This document shows positions 44,243 to 53,380 of a stretch of 59,057 nt of DNA, piece by piece. The notes under the pieces are model-generated. The model did not search any database, had not been told where the DNA came from, and worked only from the letters and a program-made list of their open reading frames with translations. The first letter of the stretch is position 1. Every line of letters starts with the position of its first letter. Origin of the DNA: Pontiellaceae bacterium B12227. GTDB lineage: Bacteria; Verrucomicrobiota; Kiritimatiellia; Kiritimatiellales; Pontiellaceae. The position numbers and the translations under genes are program-made. The DNA lies in contig JAROAZ010000034.1 in assembly GCA_029432775.1 (NCBI GenBank), positions 1-59,057 on the forward strand, read 5' to 3'.

Positions 44243-44739
44243 GTAAAAGTCAGCTTTGCACCTGCTGCCAAAAGGCTGAAACTTAATCCTCGTAGTATTT
44301 TTATCAAATTCTCCTCAAAAACTCTTTTCTGGCATACCTCGTCGCACCGAAGCAAATGCACGGGAACCCACTCAGTAAAGATAAAATCACACATACGGCT
44401 CAACTGGCAATACGGCCATTTGACCGTGTTCTTACGCTCCATAATTCTTAGTTTTCTCCGATGAAGTCAGGCATATTGGGGACTATACTAAGTTCCTTCA
44501 CAGTCCACTCAAAACGGTACCGCCTCAAAACGGGGATACTCCTTGCGCTTGGCCTCGTGCACTGCTTAGACCTCCGAAATAAACCCGGTCGGCATACGGG
44601 CGCTGCAGAAAGAAATCAGTAAGATCAAATCAGAAATTCAGCCGCGGCCTGAACTGCTTGCGAATAGGCCGGATATCATTCCGGCCGAGCCAGTGCCCTG
44701 TATCACTAAACTTTTCGAAAATCCTACTGCCGGTTTTTT

Positions 44740-44805
44740 AACCACTAATCTTCATTAATTAACAATCTGGCTCATCTCTTAGTCGCTTTGTGCGAATTAG
44801 TGGTT
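44740..44805. repeat. 66-bp element with perfect 10-bp terminal inverted repeats
   Basis: AACCACTAAT at 44740-44749 is matched by ATTAGTGGTT at 44796-44805. The inside is AT-rich. It could be a small non-autonomous element or a hairpin region; a weaker relative may lie at 1326-1399. Confidence 0.45.
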
Positions 44806-44835
44806 GGCTATCGAATGTTTAAAATTTCCAGTGTA

Positions 44836-47800
44836 CTAGTCCTGCTGAATCAGGAGCTGGATAAACTTACTGGAAGCGTCGATCCGGTAGCGGTTGGTAA
44901 CGGGCGCGAAACCATCGGCAGCGGGACCTACAAACAATTGACTCGGAGCATTCGTATTTGAAACCGAACCCACCAAATCCGTTGAATCAATCAAAAGGTA
45001 GGACAAACCCAGCTCCACATAGTCCGCCCGCCGGTTATGGACGTATTCAAACCAATTCGTTCCACTCTCGGCCGAGGTGCCAACCGACTCCCCGGAGCCG
45101 GCATCCGAGTTCGTGGGGTTCATGCCGAGGGCATATTCTGCAAGGTTGTTATAACCATCACCGACACCCTGGTTTTCGATATCGGCACTGGCCAACGCAT
45201 TGCTGCCGGCTAAGCCATAGCTTGCTGCCCAGATGGAATAATCTGTGTTCGCACTGATCGTCACCGTAGCCTTGAGGCTCTTGGCCAACTCATTGACCGT
45301 CTTAAAGGTAAAACTGTCCTCTCCGGAAAAGCCGGGATTGGGCGTATAGACCAGATTCGGAGCCGTGCCGGTGAGCGATCCATTGGTTGGATTGGAAAAG
45401 ACCTCATAGGTAAAATTGCTGCCCCGGGGCTCAGAGCCGGAAAGCGTAATGGCGACGGACTGGTCTCCGATAATACTCAGGGTCTGCGCATCGGCGACCG
45501 GCATCCAGTCCCAGGTCAATTTGCACTCGGCGGGATCCGCTTCCACGTTCAGCCAGACATCCAAATGTTCATACGAACGCGTGAATATATACCCGTTTCT
45601 GACCGGCGGCCCCAAGGGTTCGCCGAGAGGATGGCGGAACTCTTCGATATAGGGCTTGGTGTTCCAAAGAAATTCCTCGTCTCCGAACTCCCCGGAACTT
45701 ACGACCTGGAAACTGAAGTAATTATGAGGTGCCAACGTAATCAGATGATAGGCCAGCGGAAGCTGTATTCCTTCCCTGATGATATCCACCACCTCATCTG
45801 CACGGCCCTCCGCGATCATCGCTTTGGCATCGTCTCCACTTAAGACGAAATGATTCAGGCTGGCATAATTGGGGTTCACCATCAGACCCTTCATCCGCGC
45901 TTCGCGGAACATCTGCAAACTGTGGCAGATGGCATCGGCACGACTCATCGCAATCAGGCTGTCGCTATTGCCCCCCTCCCAGCCTTCCGAATAGGCGCCG
46001 TTAAAAAGGTGAAGCAGTTCGCGAGATCCACCATGACGGCTTGTTCGCAAGATGTTTCCTGTCAGCATGTCGCCTTCCGGCATGCGTTCCCGGATGCTGA
46101 CATACGATTTGACGCGGTTTGACCCTGCTTCAATCTCTCCGGCGTCATTCAGCAAGGCCTGTTCGCCGCCCGTTGCCTTATCAATAAAGATGCCATCGAT
46201 ATTGGGATCATCGAGCCGGGCCACACACCAGTCCGACCACCACTCCCTGCATTGTGGGTGGTCATGATTATATCGGTACCACCCCCGGATGGTATCGTAG
46301 ACCCGGTTCCCATCTTCATCGAGGTCGTACAGGGTCCACTCTTCCTCGTCAAAATAGGCATTCGCTGCCGTCCTGTTGTGATGAAGCCCCGCGTTCTTAT
46401 AGGTCGTCGTAAAGACATCGGGATTATATTGTTTGAGCGCAGCGGCCACGGCACTCATTCCGGCCTCAACGTCAGCTTCTCCATAAAAATTTCGCCCCCC
46501 CAGAGAGATCACCGGATAGGTGGTTGCCATCAACTGGGCCACAGCGTCCGGAATCGTGTCGTTTCGATGAACGCCTGCTGACATCGGCAGCGTATCCCAC
46601 GACCAGGCCGGATAGTTCACATTGGTCACCGCCGGATAGTCGCTTCGATGCTGCGGCCCCATCGGGTAATGCGAATAATCGCCCGTTTCGGTGTCGAGGA
46701 AATCCGGCAGATCCGAAACCATCAACTTAAAGGCCACCTGATTCGCCTTGACCCCGGAATTGGCCGCCGATGTGACCAGCAGCGGGTGCTCGGCGGAAAA
46801 GCCCATCTTAACTGGAAAGTTCGACTTTTGCGTCTGCAGGTCATCTCCTTCGCCGATCATCAAAATATGGTTATTGCCGGAACCTTCCGCCAGTTGCACG
46901 CCGACAAACCCTTCCATCACTCCACCCGAGGTGGATAACGACAGGTTTTCTACACTAAACCGCAATGTTTGTCCGGCATCCAGATCCTTATCGACACCAA
47001 CACCCCAACCGTTACTGTCGCCGCTGACAACATCTGCGCTTCCCAACTGCGTCATTGAACCTACCGCGGCAGTCTCATCATAGGAATAGGTTGAGCCGGA
47101 AAAGCCCTCCACCCGCAGATCGAACGAAACCGTGTCGTTGACGCCATCCCCGTCAAAATCGGAACCGGCCCAGCTGGCTGAATAGATCTTCTCGTTCCCT
47201 TCTGCCGTCAAGGCATAGCTCATGTCGGGGGATGAAATATTTCGAATGCGCCGCCCCGTATTCACCTGCAGGTCCAGGGCATCTGCCCCGTTTCCCCCTG
47301 TTGCAACAAACCACAGCGCACAGGATCGTTCGGCAACATCATCAATCACCGTCAAGTTCAGGCTGTCGCCATCCATGCTGACAACACCCCCGCCCAATCC
47401 CGTAATGGTAACGTCCGCCGGATCGAAAGAACCGCTCACTGAGCTGAATGTTACCAGCTCAAGTTCATTCCCCCCCGTGTTGTAGCCCCGCAGGTCAATC
47501 TCCAGCTTTGCCCCCTCCGCAATAGAAAAATGATCCGCAACCTGAATGGTGCTGGCCGGTTTGAGATCGAAATCAAACCGCAACGTTGCATTCGACGACA
47601 CCGTAAGGTCGTTCACATCAATCGCCGCATTGTTCCCATCCACTTCCAGCACACCGTTGCCTACATCGACCTCGCCATCAACCGCCAGACTTCCCGACCT
47701 CAATTCCATTGATGAACTTGAGGAGTCCCCAACCCGCAGATCTCCCGAAACTTCTACCTCGGCACCTCCAACCAATTGAATACGCCCGCCATCCAAAATA

Positions 47801-48732
47801 ATTTCATCGCAGAGGAGCTTGCCATCGGCCACCTCAAGCAAGGCCTCATCGATGATCTGGATGGCACATGAATTGGTGGTTTCCACCACGGTGGCCACCA
47901 CCGCAACATCATTGCTGCCGCTCAGAACCGCCAACTCAAAGGGAACCGTACCCGGCACGTAATTCGACGACCAGTTACCGGGCATATTCCAGTTGCCATC
48001 CACCGATCCATCCCAATTCACAACTGTTCGCTCAACCTCAACTTCAACCGACAACCTGAAATCAACATCGCCCACGCCCCATTGAGCTCTTATGCTGTTT
48101 TCGGTTGCTGAGCTTATATAAAGCGGGTTCGATGCCGGACGGACAGCCATCGTGAGGTTGTCATTGAACGTAAATCCATCCAGACTCACCCCCTCCCCGA
48201 TGACCGCCTCATGGCTGTGACTGGCATTTTCATTGGCAGTTGCCGATTCGAAACCTTCAGATGAAACCGTTCCAACACTGGAGCCGGCATTCACAATCGT
48301 GAATCTGAACGTCTCCCCTAAGTTCATCCGGGTATCGCCCACGAACCATTTGCCAGCACTGACCACAACATCTGAATCGGTCGCCCCGATCGCAGCGGAA
48401 GAAGCACCCAGTCCACCATTGGATACAACAGAGTCGGAAAGGCCCTCCACCAACACATCGAACGTCAGCGTGTCACGGGCGGAATCCCCATCAAAATCGG
48501 CGCCCGTATAGATGACTGAATAAAGGGCATCATTGTTTGTGGCACCACCCGTAACCAGCAAGTTATCGGTAGATCCATTAATCGAGAGCGTGTTGCTTGT
48601 AAACGCAGGATTTAGATCCGTAAAGCTCAACGTTGTAACCGTATTCGCCTGCACAATTCCCACCAGGAACAGACCGATGACTCCTATGCTCCAACTATTC
48701 TTTATCACTTTGCCCTTGTATAAAAAATCCAC
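44836..48732 (-). CDS. Giant exported protein with GHL15-like domain and two unnamed modules
   Basis: 1298 aa, GTG start at 48732, 5 bases after the upstream stop codon; a GTG at 48708 with AAGGG before it is an alternative. Order: signal peptide (about 1-29), unnamed 210-aa module copy 1 (30-235), beta-solenoid-like stretch of short repeats starting NWDGSVDGNWNMPGNWS (about 240-465), module copy 2 (about 470-680, WAGSDFDGDGVNDTVSF), GHL15-like domain (about 700-1080: YPAWSWDTLPM, DGIFIDKATGG, YSEGWEGGNSD, HPLGEPLGPPVRNG, FTRSYEHLDVWLN), one cadherin-like repeat and the GDGYNNLAEYALGMNPTN C-terminal module (about 1168-1298). The conserved Asp pair in DGIFID and the Glu in YSEGW are candidate catalytic residues. 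It is likely co-transcribed with the beta-helix gene at 48738. Confidence 0.82.
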   Translation of the reverse strand: MDFLYKGKVIKNSWSIGVIGLFLVGIVQANTVTTLSFTDLNPAFTSNTLSINGSTDNLLVTGGATNNDALYSVIYTGADFDGDSARDTLTFDVLVEGLSDSVVSNGGLGASSAAIGATDSDVVVSAGKWFVGDTRMNLGETFRFTIVNAGSSVGTVSSEGFESATANENASHSHEAVIGEGVSLDGFTFNDNLTMAVRPASNPLYISSATENSIRAQWGVGDVDFRLSVEVEVERTVVNWDGSVDGNWNMPGNWSSNYVPGTVPFELAVLSGSNDVAVVATVVETTNSCAIQIIDEALLEVADGKLLCDEIILDGGRIQLVGGAEVEVSGDLRVGDSSSSSMELRSGSLAVDGEVDVGNGVLEVDGNNAAIDVNDLTVSSNATLRFDFDLKPASTIQVADHFSIAEGAKLEIDLRGYNTGGNELELVTFSSVSGSFDPADVTITGLGGGVVSMDGDSLNLTVIDDVAERSCALWFVATGGNGADALDLQVNTGRRIRNISSPDMSYALTAEGNEKIYSASWAGSDFDGDGVNDTVSFDLRVEGFSGSTYSYDETAAVGSMTQLGSADVVSGDSNGWGVGVDKDLDAGQTLRFSVENLSLSTSGGVMEGFVGVQLAEGSGNNHILMIGEGDDLQTQKSNFPVKMGFSAEHPLLVTSAANSGVKANQVAFKLMVSDLPDFLDTETGDYSHYPMGPQHRSDYPAVTNVNYPAWSWDTLPMSAGVHRNDTIPDAVAQLMATTYPVISLGGRNFYGEADVEAGMSAVAAALKQYNPDVFTTTYKNAGLHHNRTAANAYFDEEEWTLYDLDEDGNRVYDTIRGWYRYNHDHPQCREWWSDWCVARLDDPNIDGIFIDKATGGEQALLNDAGEIEAGSNRVKSYVSIRERMPEGDMLTGNILRTSRHGGSRELLHLFNGAYSEGWEGGNSDSLIAMSRADAICHSLQMFREARMKGLMVNPNYASLNHFVLSGDDAKAMIAEGRADEVVDIIREGIQLPLAYHLITLAPHNYFSFQVVSSGEFGDEEFLWNTKPYIEEFRHPLGEPLGPPVRNGYIFTRSYEHLDVWLNVEADPAECKLTWDWMPVADAQTLSIIGDQSVAITLSGSEPRGSNFTYEVFSNPTNGSLTGTAPNLVYTPNPGFSGEDSFTFKTVNELAKSLKATVTISANTDYSIWAASYGLAGSNALASADIENQGVGDGYNNLAEYALGMNPTNSDAGSGESVGTSAESGTNWFEYVHNRRADYVELGLSYLLIDSTDLVGSVSNTNAPSQLFVGPAADGFAPVTNRYRIDASSKFIQLLIQQD

Positions 48733-48737
48733 GAATC

Positions 48738-51700
48738 TCAGTCCTGAAGCACGTCCAGTTTAATAAACTTAATGGCATCGGTAATTTCGTAACGATTGGT
48801 AACACTTTCGTAATCACTAAACACCGGACCCACGATAATCTGATCCTGCGTATTCGTCGAGGTGATTGAATTTAGCAGATTGGTTGAATCAATCAGCAGG
48901 TAGGACAACCCCTGTTCGGCATAGTCAGTCCGACGGTTATGAACATACTCGAACCAGTTCGTACCGCCAGCGACCGCGCGACCGATCGATTCCCCCGAGC
49001 CTGCATCTGCATTGGTCGGATTCATGCCGAGGGCATATTCCGCCAGATTGTCGTAGCCATCCTGATCAACGGTATCCGCATTAGCCAGCGCTTCATCGCC
49101 CTCCAGGCCGTAACTGAATGCCCAAGCGGAATAACTGCCGGGGGGAACGGCCAAAACGTTGATACCGAAATCAATGTCCTTCAAATTCCACCGCTGGGGA
49201 TTGGCACTGGCCACACCGCCGATATCGGCCGAGGTAATAACCAGCGGATTACCCTCGCTCAGAAGGCCGCTAAGATTAAACGTGGAAGCATTGAATCGCG
49301 AAGCAAACAAGCCGCGCTCCCCTACTCCGACCACCACCTGGTGGCCATAGCCATTCCCGGTCTCTTTATACGAAGTACCGGTGAAGCCGGATAGCGATGC
49401 CGCATATAAACCGCCCAGGCTTGTTGAGACCGCAATGTTCCGGAGCGATATCTCCAATGTCTCTCCTGCACTCATATTTGCATTATCAACTGCCCAGCCA
49501 TTTCCATTGATCGTCACAGCGGCATCCGTAGTGCCGATGGTCGCCGTGCCGCAATGAGCGTTTTTATCCGTATCAGAGTTTATAAAAGTTGTGGCGGCAT
49601 CACTGCCGGACCAGGCCTCGACCAGAACGTCAAACGACAACGTATCATTGGTGCTGTCCCCGTCATAATCCGCCCCGGTGTAGGTCACGGAATACAAATA
49701 GTCATTGTTTGTGGCAACGCCCGAAATGCTGAGATTGTTTGTGCTTCCTCCGGCCTTCAGCGTGTTGCCCGATATTACTGAGTTGAGATCCGTAAAACTC
49801 AGCGTCGGCGGCACACTTGGAGGAATGACGGCCACCGAGACATCGATACTGAAGTCGACATCCTGTACCTGCCACTTATGCACATCGTGTCCCGCGGTGT
49901 TTTCCGGTGCCGATGAAATAAGGAGCGGCTCAGTGCTCGTGCAGAAATCCGACATGGTAAACGAGGGCGCATCCCAACGCCCTTCCAGCAGGTTTGTTCC
50001 CGAACCAATGACGGTCTGATGGCCATAGCTGTTCGCAATCTCGTCCAGAACCGTTCCGGTAAAGCCGGTTGCCAAACCTGTTCCTATTTCCGCTGCCGAT
50101 AGCGAAACCTCAATATTCTGAACCGAGAACTCCAAGGTTTCTCCTGCATTCATATGGGTATTGTCTACCGCCCACCCCTCGGCACCCAGAACCACATCCG
50201 CATCTGCGGCTCCGATCACCGCCGTGCCGCCATTTGACGTAACATTCGCCCCGCCATCCAGCGTCGTTGTGACGACCCCATCGCTCCAGCCTTCCACCAA
50301 CACCTCGAAGGTCAGCGTATCGTTGGTGCTGTCCCCGTCATAGTCCGCACCGGTATAGGTCATCGAATAGCGATAATTATTCCCGGAGGCAACGCCCGAA
50401 ACACTCAGGTTGTTGGTGCTCATCCCGACCTGCAATGTATTGGAGACCAGTACGCTGTTCAAATCCGTAAAGTCCAGCGAGGTTAGCAGATCCTCTTCAA
50501 AAACCACCAGCTCCAGGGTTCCCGTCGTACTTACCCCGTTGGAGTCAGACACTTCCACCGCCCAGCTATTGACCCCGATATCCGCTGCGCCCGGCGTCCC
50601 GCTGAGCATACCATCGGCAGCAATCTCCAGCCAGGCAGAGCCGTTTACCTTGTTGTAGCTGATGGGGTCGTCATCCACATCCCACGCCCATCCGGCCACT
50701 GTCCCGTGGTAGGCGCGATCCTTTACCGCATGCCCGACCGTCAGAGCACCGGTGCTTAATCGCGGGGCATCATTGGTTCCGAATACTGTAATCATCACCG
50801 TTGCCTTACGGCTGTCCGAAGTGCCGTCGTTAACTACGAAGGCGAATACATCTTCACCTGAATAGTCCGCATCCGGTGTATACGTGAAATCGGGTGCAGT
50901 TCCGCTCAATGATCCGTGAGCCGGGCTGTTGACCACGGCATAGGTCAGCGGGTCGCCATCAATATCCGATCCCGTCAACTCAATCTCAAGGGAATGGTCT
51001 TCCATCACGGAGTAGCGGCCGGAATTCGCACGGGGACGATGATCGTTGATCGTGAACGACCAAACCTCACCCGTTACAACCGAGTTGTCGGTCAGCACAC
51101 TGTCGATGCGCCAGTAGTAGATCTGGTCATTCAGCCAGCCACCCGGATTAAAGATGTTGTTCGTCTGGCTTCCCATAAAAGCCAGGCTGTTGGAAGCCAT
51201 GCCAAGATAGATATTGTAAGAGCCGGACCCCAGCCCCCCGAGCCACATCAGATCGCAATCGTACAGGGCATTCGTATTGCCGTCTGCCGGAATCGGTACG
51301 GAAGCCTGCGGCAACTGACGGCCGGGGATCCAATACTCGGAAGCCCCAAGCTCGTAGGCACCGAGGTCGGGTGCCGCTCCGAGATATCCCGCCGTAACAT
51401 CGATATATTCGCCGTTCACCGAACACAGGACATTGGTTCCCTGATCCACCAGTTCGATGGCATCCGGGCTTGGCCGGAAGTCCCAATTGTCCGTATCGCG
51501 CAGCAGCTGAGTCATACTCGACGGCCTTTCCTGCCCCACATAGTTACAGGAATTCGTTCCGGGAATCGGATTATCGGTCAGGCTATCGGCGGCATTGTTA
51601 CGGGTGGTTGTATGAGCGTTTCCACCCAGAGCCACCGGCACCGCCAGTTCGGCCTGGGCTCCGCCGATTCCTACATTGTTATAAACCTCATGGTAGTCGC

Positions 51701-53270
51701 CCTTGAGGTAATAGGCGTCACCCGGGCCGGCAATCCCTTTGATGAAGGTTGCCATGGCAATGTTGCGATAGAGGTTCGCCCGCACTCCCAATACGACCGG
51801 CGTATTATTTCCGTCCCACCGGAAATCCCGACGGTTGCCGATAAACCAGTTGTAGCGGCCGACCGATTCGGTCACATGCTCATGCGGACAGTAGACGGAT
51901 GAGGTATCGCTGCCTTCCATTTTCCCGCAGCCCGTGTGGAAATTATATTCAACGGTCCATGGCCGGCCCTCGGTGGAATCGTAAAGATGCAGGATGATGC
52001 CCTGGGCACTTCCGGCGGTATCAATCGTGTTGCGCCGATAGATAAAATCCCGCGTCTCCTTAAAGGACATCGTACTCTGGGCGTGTCCCTCCACCGTCGA
52101 TCCGATTTCATTGTCGCTGAGATTAACAACCGCATGGTCGATGTTGTAAAATAGGTTGTTTTCAACCCGCATGTCTTCCACATAGTTGCCCCACATCCCA
52201 CCGCCGTCGGCATAGCGGAACGCGCAGTTGAACACCGTGATATCCTCGCAAAAATCCGTTTCCGTTCCTTCGAAATAAGCCGTGCGCGGCACCTGGATAC
52301 TGCCCAGCGAGCGCTGCGAACAGACATAATAATCGAGGTCGCAATTTTGGATCGTGACGTTGTCGGACGAATTGAAATAGAAGGTCGTTGCAAAAAAGTC
52401 GATCCCATCAATCACCACATCGTGCGTATCGGCATTGCCAACCAACGAATAGACATTGGTACCCTTGCCGAAAATCTGACGCCCATTGGGATTCAGCCCG
52501 TCATCGGCCCAGAGGTATAATGTTCCCGAGGACTCGTCGTAGCCCCACTCCTCGGCCGAGTCCAACAGAACACGTTCCGCATTATTCGACCCGCCTTCAA
52601 AGAAATATTCGTCGGTGGTCTTATATCGCTGAACCGCGGCATACGTGAAGGTATTGGAACCCGCAACATGGTTTTCGACCACCCGGGCTGCAGTGTGGTG
52701 GTTCCCGCAGTTAAGTATCGCAATGCATCCATTTAAAGAATAATCGAGCCCTGCCAGTTCCTCATCGACCAAATATCCGTTCGACGACAAGCCGGCATCC
52801 CATTCAATTCGGGCGGACCCTTTACTCCAACACGCATCCGAGAAAACCGGTGCGTTGGGATAACGTGCCAGCGTCATCATACGGCCGTCTACAAAAAGCT
52901 GAGTCACATCTTCCGCAACCGTGGTTTTGTAGACATTGCCCGCATCCAGCGCCCAGTTGTTGGTGATGGCCACTGTGCCGTCCATCGTCACGGTTTCATC
53001 CTGATATGCAGCCAGGGTAATGGGACTGTTGGAGGAACCGGCCACCCCCGACAGATCGATCACTTCGCGATACGTTCCGCCCCGGATATAGCAGGTATCT
53101 CCGGGAGCCAGCACACCCACTGCATGCTGGATTGTAGCGAAGGGTTCCAAAAGACTGCCGGAGTTCGTATCGCTACCTGTCGTTTCGACATAATAGTCCG
53201 TCTGCGCCGACGCACATACCGCGACAGCGCCCACAACCATTAAAACAGCAACACACCTCTTCATATCCAA
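48738..53270 (-). CDS. Giant exported right-handed beta-helix protein
   Basis: 1510 aa. A TTG at 53270 is well spaced from AGGAAA, and an ATG at 53264 follows it; either gives a signal peptide (MKRCVAVLMVVGAVAVCASA). The beta-helix (about 25-660) opens YYVETTGSDTNSGSL, EPFATIQHAVGVLAPGD, CYIRGGTYREVIDL and closely parallels the protein at 28008, including VIDGIDFFATTFYFNSSDN. Then an FN3-like segment (about 660-750), a cadherin-like repeat (about 755-845), a He_PIG-like repeat (about 845-930), two copies of the unnamed 210-aa module (about 933-1155 and 1157-1375) and the DGYDNLAEYALGMNPTN C-terminal module. The helix may be a lyase or hydrolase of the GH141 kind; this is not provable here. 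Confidence 0.83.
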   Translation of the reverse strand: MDMKRCVAVLMVVGAVAVCASAQTDYYVETTGSDTNSGSLLEPFATIQHAVGVLAPGDTCYIRGGTYREVIDLSGVAGSSNSPITLAAYQDETVTMDGTVAITNNWALDAGNVYKTTVAEDVTQLFVDGRMMTLARYPNAPVFSDACWSKGSARIEWDAGLSSNGYLVDEELAGLDYSLNGCIAILNCGNHHTAARVVENHVAGSNTFTYAAVQRYKTTDEYFFEGGSNNAERVLLDSAEEWGYDESSGTLYLWADDGLNPNGRQIFGKGTNVYSLVGNADTHDVVIDGIDFFATTFYFNSSDNVTIQNCDLDYYVCSQRSLGSIQVPRTAYFEGTETDFCEDITVFNCAFRYADGGGMWGNYVEDMRVENNLFYNIDHAVVNLSDNEIGSTVEGHAQSTMSFKETRDFIYRRNTIDTAGSAQGIILHLYDSTEGRPWTVEYNFHTGCGKMEGSDTSSVYCPHEHVTESVGRYNWFIGNRRDFRWDGNNTPVVLGVRANLYRNIAMATFIKGIAGPGDAYYLKGDYHEVYNNVGIGGAQAELAVPVALGGNAHTTTRNNAADSLTDNPIPGTNSCNYVGQERPSSMTQLLRDTDNWDFRPSPDAIELVDQGTNVLCSVNGEYIDVTAGYLGAAPDLGAYELGASEYWIPGRQLPQASVPIPADGNTNALYDCDLMWLGGLGSGSYNIYLGMASNSLAFMGSQTNNIFNPGGWLNDQIYYWRIDSVLTDNSVVTGEVWSFTINDHRPRANSGRYSVMEDHSLEIELTGSDIDGDPLTYAVVNSPAHGSLSGTAPDFTYTPDADYSGEDVFAFVVNDGTSDSRKATVMITVFGTNDAPRLSTGALTVGHAVKDRAYHGTVAGWAWDVDDDPISYNKVNGSAWLEIAADGMLSGTPGAADIGVNSWAVEVSDSNGVSTTGTLELVVFEEDLLTSLDFTDLNSVLVSNTLQVGMSTNNLSVSGVASGNNYRYSMTYTGADYDGDSTNDTLTFEVLVEGWSDGVVTTTLDGGANVTSNGGTAVIGAADADVVLGAEGWAVDNTHMNAGETLEFSVQNIEVSLSAAEIGTGLATGFTGTVLDEIANSYGHQTVIGSGTNLLEGRWDAPSFTMSDFCTSTEPLLISSAPENTAGHDVHKWQVQDVDFSIDVSVAVIPPSVPPTLSFTDLNSVISGNTLKAGGSTNNLSISGVATNNDYLYSVTYTGADYDGDSTNDTLSFDVLVEAWSGSDAATTFINSDTDKNAHCGTATIGTTDAAVTINGNGWAVDNANMSAGETLEISLRNIAVSTSLGGLYAASLSGFTGTSYKETGNGYGHQVVVGVGERGLFASRFNASTFNLSGLLSEGNPLVITSADIGGVASANPQRWNLKDIDFGINVLAVPPGSYSAWAFSYGLEGDEALANADTVDQDGYDNLAEYALGMNPTNADAGSGESIGRAVAGGTNWFEYVHNRRTDYAEQGLSYLLIDSTNLLNSITSTNTQDQIIVGPVFSDYESVTNRYEITDAIKFIKLDVLQD

Positions 53271-53380
53271 GCCCGACTTTCCTTTTTTTAATGACGCGTC
53301 ACTATGCCACAGGAAGAAATACCTTCCATCCCATTTATTTACGATAGCGTCAGGGAGTTCGGTTTTTCACATTCTATTGA

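Larger units (their letters stand above)
44154..44835. other. Longest intergenic region; decayed sequence and inverted repeat
   Basis: I see no confident gene in these 682 bases. An 80-codon minus-strand frame (44200-44442) has no recognisable similarity. A plus-strand frame at about 44569-44760 reads LQKEISKIKSEIQPRPELL and looks protein-like, but lacks a start and may be a gene remnant. A 9-base direct repeat TCAAAACGG occurs twice near 44507 and 44524. A palindrome copy (44228) and an inverted repeat (44740-44805) complete the region. Confidence 0.45.

Noticed and set aside
44200..44442. 80-codon minus-strand frame in the longest spacer
   Set aside because: No recognisable domain, no convincing ribosome binding site, and part of it is formed by the 15-bp palindrome (codons for S-D-W-K).
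28008..53270. The DGYDNLAEYALGMNPTN region as a cellulosomal dockerin
   Set aside because: It has one Ca-loop-like segment, not two duplicated dockerin loops, no cohesin partner is seen, and it is followed by a further conserved tail.
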